Below are positions 1 through 10,575 of a stretch of 64,000 nt of DNA, piece after piece; position 1 is the first letter of the stretch; each line of letters starts with the position of its first letter. The DNA is from an uncultured Planctomycetaceae bacterium (GTDB taxonomy: Bacteria > Planctomycetota > Planctomycetia > Planctomycetales > Planctomycetaceae): assembly GCA_903858815.1 (NCBI GenBank), contig CAIOKE010000363.1:1-64000 (forward strand), given 5' to 3'. Below the pieces are notes generated by a model. The model saw only the letters and a list, made by a program, of their open reading frames with translations, was not told the DNA's origin and made no database searches. The translations under genes and the position numbers were made by a program.

Positions 1-88
1 GGTCGGGTGGTGCCCAGTCTTCCCGATGTGGCCCGAGGAATCGTAGACTTCGCCCGTGCTGTCATTCTTCTGAGAACGGATTCTCACC

Positions 89-1459
89 ATGCTGCGCGCG
101 ACTTTGCGGCCCCTGATGTGGTTTTTGGCTGTGTTTTGGCTTGCGGGACTGGCGTTGTCCTGTCCGTTTTGTCTGGCGCCGCCCCAGACATTCGCGGAGC
201 AGTTTCAGCTGTCGGATTTCGCTGTTGTGGCCGAGCTGGTGCGTGTGGACGCATCAGGTGTCAGCCAGCCTGGTCGCAGCCTGCTGAAGGTGCGTTCGAT
301 CCTGAGTGGGAAGCCGGATGATCTGCAGGCTTGTGGGCTGCAGTTGGCGGGTGGAATTGTGTATCCGGGGGAATTGACGGGGCAGTCCGGGGATCTGTTT
401 CTGCTGTATGGCGACCGGGGTTTACCGCAGTCTCCGCCTTTGCTGCAGACCTTCAGTTTATCTGACGGCACGGTGAAAGGGGGTTCGGTGACCCCGTTGG
501 CGGAGCCTGCCGGAACTGCGACCACGGTGTCAGTGGAGCCGGTTGACTGGACAGAGAATCTGGCGATCAGTGGTTTATGTTTTGGGTATTTGCAGGGCTT
601 GCCAGTTCGGTCTGGTCCGGCGTCCGAGCGATTGCGGTATTATGCGGGTCATCTGGAGTCTGAGGATGCTGAGGTGGCCGGGGATGCGTGGGCTGAATTT
701 GCTGGAGCGGCCTACGAGGACGTGAAGGCGAATCGGGATCTGTATCAACCTGCAAAGCTGCGGGCATGGATTTCGGATCCATTGGTCAGTCCTGAGCGTT
801 TGGGTTTGTATGGTTTGCTGTTGGGACTGAGTGGTGATCGGAGCGATGCGGATTTCCTGCGTGAGCGATTTCTGGATGGCGGCACGGGTGAGTTTCGGTT
901 TGGTGCGGAGGGTTTACTGGGGGGTTATCTGTTGCTGACCGGGGAATCGGGTCTGTTGCGGGTTGAGCAGGATTTTCTGGGTTCGAGTGGTCGGGACACG
1001 ATGCGTCTGGCGCTTGCGCAGTCACTGGATTTCTTTCGTGTTTACGAGCCTCGTGTGATTTCGGCGGAGCAGTGCAGTCGGTGTATGCGTCGTCTGGCGG
1101 CGGGTCGAGTGTTGCGATTCACGGCAGTCACCAGTCTGGCGCGCTGGGGCGACTGGGGGGCGTTGCCTGAGCTGATGCGTCTGGCGGATGCTGAACTGGG
1201 TCCGATCCGTCAGGTCTCTGTGGTGGAGGCGGGTGTGCGTGGGCAGCAGGGTGCAGCGCGTTTTGCGGGTGTGCGTCCGATTCTGGAGTTTGCTGAGCAG
1301 TGTTTGCGAGCGGGGAGTGTTGAGCAGTCTGATTCGGGTGTTGTGATTCGTCCGAGTGCAGAGCAGATGCAGCTGGCCGAGCGGTTTCTGCAGCGGGTGC
1401 GAGCCGAGCATCCGGAGCTGTTGCCGGCGGCTGAGCCGGAATTCGTGGCTCCGCAGTGA
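89..1459 (+). CDS. Secreted protein with HEAT-like helical repeats, function unknown
   Basis: 456-aa ORF, N-terminal hydrophobic signal (MLRATLRPLMWFLAVFWLAGLALSCPFC), first gene of a co-directional cluster. Confidence 0.7.
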   Translation: MLRATLRPLMWFLAVFWLAGLALSCPFCLAPPQTFAEQFQLSDFAVVAELVRVDASGVSQPGRSLLKVRSILSGKPDDLQACGLQLAGGIVYPGELTGQSGDLFLLYGDRGLPQSPPLLQTFSLSDGTVKGGSVTPLAEPAGTATTVSVEPVDWTENLAISGLCFGYLQGLPVRSGPASERLRYYAGHLESEDAEVAGDAWAEFAGAAYEDVKANRDLYQPAKLRAWISDPLVSPERLGLYGLLLGLSGDRSDADFLRERFLDGGTGEFRFGAEGLLGGYLLLTGESGLLRVEQDFLGSSGRDTMRLALAQSLDFFRVYEPRVISAEQCSRCMRRLAAGRVLRFTAVTSLARWGDWGALPELMRLADAELGPIRQVSVVEAGVRGQQGAARFAGVRPILEFAEQCLRAGSVEQSDSGVVIRPSAEQMQLAERFLQRVRAEHPELLPAAEPEFVAPQ

Positions 1460-1576
1460 TTTCCGCTCCGGAATGCCGAATTCCCAAGGAATCCGGTGGC
1501 ATGACAGCGGATTTCCGGTTCTACTTCGGGGAGTTGATTCGGGGCTTGTCCTTGTGTTTTTGAGGAGCGGACGTCG

Positions 1577-2683
1577 ATGCGGCAGCCGGCAGGTTTGACA
1601 GGGTGTATTGACTGGCGCTGTCTGTCTGTTCTGGTGGTGTTAAGTCTCTGTAGTGTGCAGTTTCAGGCATCGGTCAGTGCTCAGGATCCGCAGCTGCGTT
1701 TTGGTTCGGATGTGCCTCGTGAGGTCGAGCAGGTTTACGAGCGTGGCCTGAAGTGGCTTTCGGCGAATCAGACGGCGGATGGTACGTGGTCCGGTGGTGA
1801 CAGTGGCCCTGGGGTGACTGGGATGTGTGTGATGGCGTTTCTGGCCAGCGGTGAGGATCCGAATTTCGGTCCTTATCGTGAGCACATTCGGCGGGCGGTG
1901 CGCAGCATCATTCAGAGTCAGTCGGCTGAAACGGGTTTCTACGCGACGAGTATGGGCCATGGCAGCATGTATCACCATGGTTTTGCCTGTCTGGCGATGA
2001 GCGAGGTGTATGGGGTACTGGATGAGTCGACCCTGTGGTCGGGTGCGGAATCCGCGGGTGTTCAGGGTGGCGCAGGTGATCGCCGCAGTGTGGGTCAGTC
2101 ACTGGATCTGGCGGTGCGTGCTTCCGTGACGTCTCAGAAGAGTAATCCGTTTCATGCGTGGCGATATTCTCCGGATGCAACAGATGCGGACACTTCGGTA
2201 TCGGGCGCCGTACTGATGGGATTGCTGGCCGCGCGGAATGCGGGGATTCGGGTGCCTGATGAGGCGGTAGATCAGGCGATCGACTATTTCCGATCGATGA
2301 CGACGAACCGTGGTGAAGTGGGTTATTCGGGAATTGGTGGTGGTGGTTCAGCGAATCTGAAAGCGATTTCGGCGCTGGTGTATTCGATCAGTCGGCGGAA
2401 GGATCTGCAGGAGTACCAGTCGGTCCTGGGGCGGATCACGGCTGATCTGGAGCATCAGGAGTACAGTTACCCTGAGTACTTCCGTTATTACATGGCACAG
2501 GCATTGTTTCAGGGTGATTTTGAGTCGTGGCAGAAGTGGAATCGTCGGACGGCGAAGGAGCTGAAGGAGCAGCAGGGCGAGGATGGAAGTTTTGAGAGCA
2601 ATCACGGTCCGGCGTATGGAACGGCGATGTCGCTGCTGGCGATGGCCCTGAACTACAGGTTTCTGCCGATCTACGAACGCTGA
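1577..2683 (+). CDS. Prenyltransferase/squalene-oxidase-repeat (terpene-cyclase-fold) secreted protein
   Basis: Repeats such as GLKWLSANQTADGTWSGG...GMCVMAFLASGEDP and HGFACLAMSEVYG; signal-like N-terminus. Confidence 0.8.
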   Translation: MRQPAGLTGCIDWRCLSVLVVLSLCSVQFQASVSAQDPQLRFGSDVPREVEQVYERGLKWLSANQTADGTWSGGDSGPGVTGMCVMAFLASGEDPNFGPYREHIRRAVRSIIQSQSAETGFYATSMGHGSMYHHGFACLAMSEVYGVLDESTLWSGAESAGVQGGAGDRRSVGQSLDLAVRASVTSQKSNPFHAWRYSPDATDADTSVSGAVLMGLLAARNAGIRVPDEAVDQAIDYFRSMTTNRGEVGYSGIGGGGSANLKAISALVYSISRRKDLQEYQSVLGRITADLEHQEYSYPEYFRYYMAQALFQGDFESWQKWNRRTAKELKEQQGEDGSFESNHGPAYGTAMSLLAMALNYRFLPIYER

Positions 2684-2692
2684 GGTTGAGTT

Positions 2693-4990
2693 ATGGGCAG
2701 GCCTGGAACAGCGAGTTGGATTCTGTTGCTGCTGGGCGTTTTGCTGGCGTCTGAGCGGGCCGTGCTGGCTGCGGGTGCTGCGGAGTCAGCGTTGAGTGGG
2801 GTGCCGTCATTTCGGCATGAGGTGATGGCTGTTCTGTCGCGAGCGGGCTGCAGTCTGGGGACCTGTCACGGGAATCAGAACGGCAAGGGTGGTTTGCGTC
2901 TGTCGCTGCGGGGTCAGGACCCTGAAGCGGACTACATCACCCTGACTCGATCTCTTGGTGCGAGGCGAGTGAATGTGCAGCAGCCGGATGACAGTCTGCT
3001 GCTGCAGAAGCCGCTGATGCAGGTACCGCACGAGGGTGGTCGGCGTTTTGTGCGGGATTCGCTGGAGTATCGAGTGCTGCGGGACTGGATTGCTGCGGGG
3101 TTGCCGCGGGAATCGGGTTCTGTGGAATCCGAATTGCATCTGGTTCGACTGCTGGTTGATCCCTCCAATTCGACTCTGAGCGGTGCGCAGCGGACGGTGC
3201 AGTTGAGGGCGACTGCGGAATTTTCGGATGGGTCGCGGCGGGTGGTGAATGATCTGGCGGTGTTTGAATCGTCTCATCCGGGTGTGGCGGTCAGTGCGAC
3301 GGGAGAAGTGAATTTCGGAGACGTGAGTGGTGTGCGTCAGACGACGGTGACGGTGCGGTATCTGGATCAGCAGCAACCGGCTCGAGTGCAGTATTTTCCG
3401 GGCCGTGCGGATTTTCAGTTTGAGGCTCCTGCGGCGGTCAATGCGATCGACGTGGCGGTGTTTGGTCAGTTGCAGCGACTGCAGGTGAATCCGGTCTCGT
3501 TGTGCAGTGATGATGTCTTTGTGCGGCGTCTGTATCTGGATCTGACAGGTCAATTGCCGACTCGCCAGCAGGCGGAGTCATTTCTGGCATCGCGTGCGGT
3601 CGACCGCCGGTCGCAGCTGATTGATCAGTTGCTGTCGGCGGATGAGTTTGTGGACTTTCAGACTCTGCGGTGGGCTGATCTGCTGCGAGTTGAGGACAAG
3701 ACACTGGACACCAAGGGTGTCGCGGTTTTTCATCAGTGGATTCGAGAGAGTGTGCGATCGGATCAGCCGTTGAATGCGTTTGCGGCGGCGCTGATTGCTG
3801 CTCGGGGCAGCACCTATACCGAGCCGCCGACGAATTTCTATCGTGCGTTGAGAACACCCGAGGAGCGTTCGGAGTCAGCGGCGCAGGTTTTTCTGGGTGT
3901 GCGTCTGCAGTGTGCGCGGTGTCATAATCACCCTTTCGATCGCTGGACGCAGGACGATTATTACGGCTGGACGAATTTCTTTGCGCGGGTGGATTACAAG
4001 ATTCTGGAGAACCGACGGCGGGACATCAACGACAAGCATGAGTTTGATGGAGAGCAGTTGGTTTTCATGAAGTCTGTTGGTGATGTCAGGAATCCTCGTA
4101 CTGGTCAGCGTGCGGGACTGCGGTTTCCGGGGTCCGGGGACCAGCAGTTGGGTGCTGCTGGTGAGGAGGGAGTCGATCGTCTGCAGCTGCTGGCGGACTG
4201 GCTGGCCTCTGAGCAGAACGAGCGATTTGTGGCGACGCAGGCCAACCGGATCTGGCAGCAGTTGATGGGGCAGGGTGTGGTGGATCCGATTGACGATTTT
4301 CGGGGAACGAATCCGCCATCGAATCCTGAGCTGCTGGAGGTGCTGGTGCGGGAATTTCGGGCTGGTGGAATGCGGGTCCGTCCGCTGATGCGAATGATCC
4401 TGAATTCGGCAGTCTGGCAGTTGTCATCGGAGGCCGGCGGGGCTGTGGAAATTGCGGACGCCGAGATTGCTCCGCTGTTTGCTCGAACAGTACCGCGGCG
4501 GTTGACGGCTGAGCAGCTGCTGGATGCGATAGCGATGGTGGTGGAGGCGGAGCCGAGGTTTGGTGGTCATCCGGCCGGAGTGCGAGCGGTGCAGCTGGCT
4601 GGTGTGCGAAGCGGGGGTCATCGTTACAGTCGTCCGGAAACGGGTGATCGTTTTCTGGCCTTGTTTGGTAAGCCGGGACGAATTCAGACGTGTGAGTGTG
4701 AGCGTTTGAGTGAGACGACTCTGGCGCAGACGATGGAGCTGGTGAGTGGGCCGCTGGTAGCGGAGTTACTGTCGCGGTCAGAGAATCGCATCAGTCGGTC
4801 GCTGCGGTCGGGCGAGGCGACCGAGCGATTTGTGGAGGATCTGTGGTGGCGGGCATTGAGTCGTGCGCCGAGTGTGTCTGAGACGGAAGCGATGGTCCGG
4901 CATGTGGAGGCTCAGGCGGACCGTCGGCGGGGTCTGGAGGACGTGGTTTGGGCGATCCTGAATTCGAACGAGTTTCTGCTGCGGCGCTGA
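2693..4990 (+). CDS. PSCyt1-like + bacterial Ig-like + DUF1549 (PSCyt2) + DUF1553 (PSD1) protein
   Basis: CSLGTCHG motif near N-terminus, Ig-like segment, LQCARCHNHPFDRWTQDDYYGWTNFFARV, C-terminal VVWAILNSNEFLLRR. Confidence 0.9.
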   Translation: MGRPGTASWILLLLGVLLASERAVLAAGAAESALSGVPSFRHEVMAVLSRAGCSLGTCHGNQNGKGGLRLSLRGQDPEADYITLTRSLGARRVNVQQPDDSLLLQKPLMQVPHEGGRRFVRDSLEYRVLRDWIAAGLPRESGSVESELHLVRLLVDPSNSTLSGAQRTVQLRATAEFSDGSRRVVNDLAVFESSHPGVAVSATGEVNFGDVSGVRQTTVTVRYLDQQQPARVQYFPGRADFQFEAPAAVNAIDVAVFGQLQRLQVNPVSLCSDDVFVRRLYLDLTGQLPTRQQAESFLASRAVDRRSQLIDQLLSADEFVDFQTLRWADLLRVEDKTLDTKGVAVFHQWIRESVRSDQPLNAFAAALIAARGSTYTEPPTNFYRALRTPEERSESAAQVFLGVRLQCARCHNHPFDRWTQDDYYGWTNFFARVDYKILENRRRDINDKHEFDGEQLVFMKSVGDVRNPRTGQRAGLRFPGSGDQQLGAAGEEGVDRLQLLADWLASEQNERFVATQANRIWQQLMGQGVVDPIDDFRGTNPPSNPELLEVLVREFRAGGMRVRPLMRMILNSAVWQLSSEAGGAVEIADAEIAPLFARTVPRRLTAEQLLDAIAMVVEAEPRFGGHPAGVRAVQLAGVRSGGHRYSRPETGDRFLALFGKPGRIQTCECERLSETTLAQTMELVSGPLVAELLSRSENRISRSLRSGEATERFVEDLWWRALSRAPSVSETEAMVRHVEAQADRRRGLEDVVWAILNSNEFLLRR

Positions 4991-5000
4991 GGGAACCGAG

Positions 5001-6386
5001 ATGAGTGGTGTTTTGTCGAGAATGCGTCAGTTTCAGCGGCGGGACCTGCTGCGAGTGGGTGGTCCTGGTCTGCTGGGTCTGACATTGCCGCGCTGGCTGC
5101 ATGCAGATGACCAGCCAGCAACCGGTCTGCGGGCTCGGGCGAAGTCTGTGATTTTTCTGTTTCAGTGGGGTGGCCCCAGTCATGTTGATACGTTTGACAT
5201 GAAGCTGCAGGCGCCGGTGGGTTATCGGTCATTATTCAGTCCGATCGCCAGTTCGGTGCCTGGTCTGCCGGTGTGTGAGCATCTGCCGGAGACGGCGAAA
5301 GTGCTGCATCATTTTGCGCAGATCCGAACAGTGCACCATACGATGAATAATCACAATTCGGCGGGCTATACAGCGTTGACGGGATATGAGCCTCCGATTG
5401 ATGATCAGCGTCTGCGGGAGTCTCTTGATCTGTTTCCGGGGTATGGTTCGGTGGTGGCCGCGACGGCACCGGGGTCCAGTGATCTGCCTGCTGCGGTGGC
5501 GTTTCCGTATCAGATTTCTGATGGCAGTACGACTCCGGGGCAGCGTGCCAGTTTTCTGGGTAAGCAGCATGATCCGCTGTTCTTTCAGGACGATCCGAAC
5601 GATCCGGGGTTTCGATTGAGTCAATTGAGTCTGCCGGCGGGCGTTTCGCTGGATCGTCTGGGCAGTCGTCGTGGTCTGCAGCAGCTGATCAATTCGCAGT
5701 CACGGCAGCTGGATCAGTCTGCGGCGGCGACCGGGCTGGATGCGTATTATCGGCGTTCGCTGGAGCTGTTGAATTCGGACCGTGTGCGGCAGGCGTTTGA
5801 TGTGTCTGGTGAGCCAGAGGTGCTGCGTGAGGCGTATGGTCGGACGACATACGGGCAGAGCTGTCTGCTGGCGCGGCGATTGGTGGAGCATGGAGTGAAA
5901 TTTGTGACGGTCTACTTTGCTCCCAGTATCGGCGGGCGCAGCAAGACGGATGGTGGCTGGGATACTCATGGTTTTGACAATACTCGAATGTATGAAATTC
6001 TGCCGGCGCGGCATCTGCCGCTGACGGATCAGACATTGCCGACACTGATTCGAGATCTGAGTGAGCGGGGTCTGCTGGACGAGACTCTGGTGGTGTGGAT
6101 GGGTGAGTTTGGTCGAACTCCGAAGATCAACGACAGCATCAGTCGGGATCACTGGCCGAAGTGTTATACGGTGCTGATGGCTGGCGGCGGGATTCGGGGT
6201 GGAGCGGTCTATGGTTCTTCGGATCGCTATGGTGGGGTTCCGGATCGTGATCCGGTATCAATTGGTGATCTGGCGGCGACGATGTATTACGCATTGGGAA
6301 TCGATCATACCCGGGAAGTTCATGACAACCTGAATCGTCCGTTGCCGCTGGCCCGAGGTCGCGCGGTGACGGAGATTTTCGGCTGA
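5001..6386 (+). CDS. DUF1501 protein with twin-arginine-like N-terminus
   Basis: QRRDLLRVGGPGLLGLTLPRWLHA leader; [50 protein letters not shown]. Confidence 0.9.
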   Translation: MSGVLSRMRQFQRRDLLRVGGPGLLGLTLPRWLHADDQPATGLRARAKSVIFLFQWGGPSHVDTFDMKLQAPVGYRSLFSPIASSVPGLPVCEHLPETAKVLHHFAQIRTVHHTMNNHNSAGYTALTGYEPPIDDQRLRESLDLFPGYGSVVAATAPGSSDLPAAVAFPYQISDGSTTPGQRASFLGKQHDPLFFQDDPNDPGFRLSQLSLPAGVSLDRLGSRRGLQQLINSQSRQLDQSAAATGLDAYYRRSLELLNSDRVRQAFDVSGEPEVLREAYGRTTYGQSCLLARRLVEHGVKFVTVYFAPSIGGRSKTDGGWDTHGFDNTRMYEILPARHLPLTDQTLPTLIRDLSERGLLDETLVVWMGEFGRTPKINDSISRDHWPKCYTVLMAGGGIRGGAVYGSSDRYGGVPDRDPVSIGDLAATMYYALGIDHTREVHDNLNRPLPLARGRAVTEIFG

Positions 6387-6401
6387 CTGTGGCGGACTGT
6401 A

Positions 6402-9400
6402 ATGAGGATGACTGAGATGAGCGTGCAGATCTGTTGGCTGGTATTGTTGTGGGCTGCTGGGGGTGCCGTGGGGCAAGCAGCGTCAGGTCTGCAGTCTGAT
6501 TCCTCTGCGGTGGTGGAGGAGTCAGCAGATGAGGTCGTCGCGGGCTGGCAATTTGATGCCGTGGCTGATGGTTTTTCGAGTTCGCGGGGTGGTTTGCAGC
6601 TGGTGGACGCGAAGGGAACTCCGGGATTGCAGACCGCCGGTCCTCGACCGCCTGAGTTTCCCGGATTTTCGGCGGAGAATCGCGGTTTGCAGCTGGATGG
6701 GCGGTCATGGCTGCAGTTTGCGGATGATGTGCAGGGGCGTTTGAGTTTCGAGTCGGGGTCTGTGATCAGTCTGGAGGCGTGGGTACAGACGTCATCGCTT
6801 AAGGATGGTCAGCAGGTGTATCTGATTGGCAAGGGGCGAACAGGTCGAGCGGGCATGAAGAAGGAGAATCAGAGCTGGGCTCTGCGTCTGCGTGGGATGG
6901 GTGGAACAGCGCGGGTGAGTTTCCTGTTTCGATCGGCCGATATTCCGGCGGGCACGGATGCTGGCGGGCAGGCAACGGCGGCGGTTGCTGGTGAACTGCA
7001 TCGCTGGAATTCGAATGCGGGATTTGCCGTGGATGGTGAATGGCATCACGTGGCATTGTCGTTCCGCTTTGGCAGCTCCGAGGCTCCGGTGGCGTGGATT
7101 GATGGCGAGCCGACAGATGGTGCGTGGGACATGGGTGGCAAGACCAGTTCGCGGGGGCCTTATGTGGATGATGATCAGATCTGGATTGGCTCTTCGATGG
7201 GTGGCAACCCGGACAGCAGTTTTCAGGGTGTGCTGGATGGCGTGTTGGTTCATCGGCGAATGCTGACGGATGCAGATATTGCTGCTCGGTGGCAGACGAC
7301 GCGGAAGGCGGAGTCGTTGCCTGAGCTGCTGGCCACTGAGCTGACTCGCGGGGTGGTGACGGTGGATGTGCGTGAGCATGTGAAGCAGTCTGATCCGTGG
7401 AATCGTGAGCGGACACGGATCACGATGCGATGGGAGCAGCCGGTCATGGCACTAACGCGGTTGCCGCGGAAGTATGTGGCGGGTGGGCTGATAGGTGATC
7501 GCAGCAATCCCTGTGTGGTGCGGCTGCGCACGATTGTCAGTACTGCGGAGCAGACGACGCAGGTGCTGCTGCGGGCGCGCAGTGCGACGCGGCTGCTGAT
7601 TGATGGTCAGGAAGTGGCGAAGCTGAATCTGCTGCCTTATGCATCTGACGGGCATCAGGAAGTGCCGGTTCCTCCGGAGCCCTTGTATTCGCAGATGCAT
7701 CCTGTGCAGGCGGGTGATCAGGAGGTAACAGCGGGGGTTGTGCTGACAGCGGGCGAACATCTGATTGAGCTGGAGACGCTTGCTGGCGGAAAGAACATGC
7801 GAGTGGAGCTGGGGGAGACTCTGGTTGCCCTCGGGTCAGCCCAAACGGGATTCAGGGTGCTGTCGGGTGCGGGCGAGGGTGATTCGCTGGATGAGGCGGG
7901 ATGGCGTCAGCTGCAGCGGGAGCAGCAGGAGTTTCTGGTGCAGATTGAGTCAGCGGAACGCGGGCGACAGGGGGCAGCGGAGTCGGAGTACTGGAGTCAG
8001 CGACATGCGGTGGTACGTGGCCTGATTGGAGCCGATGCGGCAGAGATTGCACCGGCGGACGTGGATCGACTGCTGTTGAAGACGTTGTCCGAAGAGGGAT
8101 TGCAGCCGCGACCGGTGGTGGATGATCTGACATTTCTGCGGCGTCTGGCGCTGACGACGGTGGGAGTGATTCCGACGCCCGAGGAGCGGGCGTGGTTTAT
8201 GGCGCAGCCTTTGAGTCGTCGGCGAGCCGAGGCCGTGGATCGTTATCTGGCGGATTCTCGATGGGCTGATCACTGGGTGTCTTACTGGCAGGATGTATTG
8301 GCTGAAAATCCGGGGATTCTGAAGCCGGAACTGAATAATACGGGTCCGTTTCGCTGGTGGATTTATGAGTCGTTTCTGGACAACAGGCCTACGGATCGCT
8401 TTGCGACAGAGCTGGTGATGATGCGTGGCAGTCGCCTCGGCGGTGGTCCGGCGGGTTTTGCGATGGCGTCGCAGAATGATGTGCCACTGGCCGAGCGTTC
8501 AATCGTACTGGGGGCGGCGTTTGGGGCACGGAATCTGAAGTGTGCTCGCTGTCATGATTCGCCGGTGAATGAAGTTTCGCAGAAGCAGTTGTTTGAGATG
8601 GCGGCGCTGTTGAACCGGGGGTCGATCAGCATTCCGGCGACCAGCAGTGTACCGAAGGGTCCTGATGGTGAGCGGAACAGTCGAGTGACGGTCAGTATCG
8701 AGCCTGGCACGGTTGTGCCGCCGGCATGGACGCTTGGTCGGGCGTCGGAACCGGGGGATCTGCTGTGGCAGCAGTTGCTGCGAAGTCCGGGGGATTCGCG
8801 TGAGCAGCTGGCACTGCATCTGACGCATCCTGTGACGTCGGACTTTGCGGAGGTGATGGTGAATCGCCTGTGGTCGCAGTTGTTTGGTCAGGGACTGTTG
8901 AGGGATCAGGATGACTGGGCGGGCAGCCGCGCAGTGCATGCGGAGTTACTGGAACTGCTGGGGCGTCAGCACATGTCTGTGGGATATGATCTGAAGTCGA
9001 CGGCCAGACTGCTGCTGCTGACGGAAGCGTGGCAGCGCGAAGCGGCACCAGAGGATGCTCCGGTGGCACGATTCTTCGGTGCGGTGACACTGCGACGCAT
9101 GACGGCTGAGCAACTGGTGGATTCGCTGTATGCGGCGGTGGGCAAGGGGTTTGATGCGGAGTTGCTGACGCTGGATCCGGAGGGGCGTCGTCCGGATGAT
9201 TCGTTTTTGAATCTGGGTCAGCCGCAGCGCGCGTGGCAGTTATGTTCGCTGTCGAATGAGCGTGATCGTCCGGCGCTGGCGTTGCCGGTGGCTCAGAGTC
9301 TGGTGGATCTGCTGTCGGTTTTTGGCTGGCGGGATTCTCGTCCGCATGGGTTATCCGTGCGTGATGATCAGGCGACGGTTCTGCAGCCACTGACACTGGC

Positions 9401-9809
9401 GAATGGCAATGCGGGTCACAGGCTGGTGCAGTTCAGTGACAATTCGGCGGCCACTGAGCTGGCAGTTACGGCGAGCAGTCCGGAGCAGCTGGTGACGGAG
9501 CTGTTCCGTCGAATTCTGACGCGGGATCCGCAGCCTGAGGAACTGGAGCAGATGGCGGGTGAGCTGCGGGAGGGTTTTGGGGACCGCATGGTGTCGGGAG
9601 CTGAGAGGAGACCGCCGGTCGCTCGTCGAAACTCTGTCAGCTGGTCCAATCATCTCAACAAAGAGGCGACGAAGCAGAAGCAGCAGCAGGAGGAATCTGC
9701 GCGTGAGGGTGATCCACCGACGCTGCGGCTGCAGGAGAGCTGGAGACTGGCGGCAGAGGATGTGGTGTGGGTGCTGCTGAATACTCCGGAGTTTGCCTTT
9801 GTGCCGTAG
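6402..9809 (+). CDS. LamG/concanavalin-like + DUF1549/DUF1553 protein
   Basis: 1135 aa; LamG-like SLEAWVQTSSL...DGEWHHVALSF; LKCARCHDSPVNEVSQKQLFEMAALL; C-terminal VVWVLLNTPEFAFVP. Confidence 0.85.
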   Translation: MRMTEMSVQICWLVLLWAAGGAVGQAASGLQSDSSAVVEESADEVVAGWQFDAVADGFSSSRGGLQLVDAKGTPGLQTAGPRPPEFPGFSAENRGLQLDGRSWLQFADDVQGRLSFESGSVISLEAWVQTSSLKDGQQVYLIGKGRTGRAGMKKENQSWALRLRGMGGTARVSFLFRSADIPAGTDAGGQATAAVAGELHRWNSNAGFAVDGEWHHVALSFRFGSSEAPVAWIDGEPTDGAWDMGGKTSSRGPYVDDDQIWIGSSMGGNPDSSFQGVLDGVLVHRRMLTDADIAARWQTTRKAESLPELLATELTRGVVTVDVREHVKQSDPWNRERTRITMRWEQPVMALTRLPRKYVAGGLIGDRSNPCVVRLRTIVSTAEQTTQVLLRARSATRLLIDGQEVAKLNLLPYASDGHQEVPVPPEPLYSQMHPVQAGDQEVTAGVVLTAGEHLIELETLAGGKNMRVELGETLVALGSAQTGFRVLSGAGEGDSLDEAGWRQLQREQQEFLVQIESAERGRQGAAESEYWSQRHAVVRGLIGADAAEIAPADVDRLLLKTLSEEGLQPRPVVDDLTFLRRLALTTVGVIPTPEERAWFMAQPLSRRRAEAVDRYLADSRWADHWVSYWQDVLAENPGILKPELNNTGPFRWWIYESFLDNRPTDRFATELVMMRGSRLGGGPAGFAMASQNDVPLAERSIVLGAAFGARNLKCARCHDSPVNEVSQKQLFEMAALLNRGSISIPATSSVPKGPDGERNSRVTVSIEPGTVVPPAWTLGRASEPGDLLWQQLLRSPGDSREQLALHLTHPVTSDFAEVMVNRLWSQLFGQGLLRDQDDWAGSRAVHAELLELLGRQHMSVGYDLKSTARLLLLTEAWQREAAPEDAPVARFFGAVTLRRMTAEQLVDSLYAAVGKGFDAELLTLDPEGRRPDDSFLNLGQPQRAWQLCSLSNERDRPALALPVAQSLVDLLSVFGWRDSRPHGLSVRDDQATVLQPLTLANGNAGHRLVQFSDNSAATELAVTASSPEQLVTELFRRILTRDPQPEELEQMAGELREGFGDRMVSGAERRPPVARRNSVSWSNHLNKEATKQKQQQEESAREGDPPTLRLQESWRLAAEDVVWVLLNTPEFAFVP

Positions 9810-9820
9810 TGCGTGGCCTG

Positions 9821-10450
9821 CTAAGTGCTGAGCCTTACAGCAGCGGCGATGCGGGCATTCAGAGTGTCGATCGCGGGCTGATTTTCGGTAAGCCATGGGA
9901 TGCACAGGTGGGCGTGGACTCGACTGGGTTCAACGAAGGCTTCGTGCATTGGCCGAACGGTCTGCTGGTACTGGTGGGCTACGGACTGCAGTGAGCGGCC
10001 GCGTTCGCTGGTATCGCGGAGTGTTCTTCTGAGCAGTCGCAGGTCAGCGGGAGTGTCTACGAAGATTCGCAGCTGCAGTCGCTGGCATAATTCCGGGACA
10101 GCGAACAGCAGGATGCCTTCCAGCAGGATCACGGGTGCCGGGTGTATGGTGGTGGTCTGTGTCAGCCGGCGATGAGTTGTGTAATCGTAAACAGGCTGTT
10201 GAATGGGCTGACCTGTCAGCAACTGATCCAGATGTTGCAGCAGCAGGCTGTTGTCGAGTGACTGTGGGTGATCCCAGTTGCCGCTGCCGTCAGGAAGTCG
10301 AGGCAGTTGTGGCAGGTCGTGGTACCACGCATCGTGTGTCAGTCGGCAGATATGAGCTCCGCAGGGACCGGAGCAGAGTCGATCGGCGAGTGTGGATTTG
10401 CCTGATCCGGAGCCTCCGGCAATTCCCAGCAGCAGTTGTGGTACAGGCAT
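9821..10450 (-). CDS. udk: Uridine kinase-like P-loop kinase
   Basis: GIAGGSGSGKSTLADRL Walker A; VILLEGILLFAVPEL; RRTLRDTSERGRS. Confidence 0.85.
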   Translation of the reverse strand: MPVPQLLLGIAGGSGSGKSTLADRLCSGPCGAHICRLTHDAWYHDLPQLPRLPDGSGNWDHPQSLDNSLLLQHLDQLLTGQPIQQPVYDYTTHRRLTQTTTIHPAPVILLEGILLFAVPELCQRLQLRIFVDTPADLRLLRRTLRDTSERGRSLQSVAHQYQQTVRPMHEAFVEPSRVHAHLCIPWLTENQPAIDTLNARIAAAVRLST

Positions 10451-10575
10451 CAGGAGGGAGACCTTGTCTGGAATGTGTGATGAGGACTTGCGGATGAGTT
10501 CTGAATGATGTCTGATGTGATGCCCGGTTCACAAGTCTGCCGCATTGCAGGTGTTTGCCGGGATCAGGGGTCTGA

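Noticed and set aside
2807-3553. 248-aa antisense ORF
   Set aside because: Lies inside the PSCyt1/PSCyt2 gene and has shadow composition
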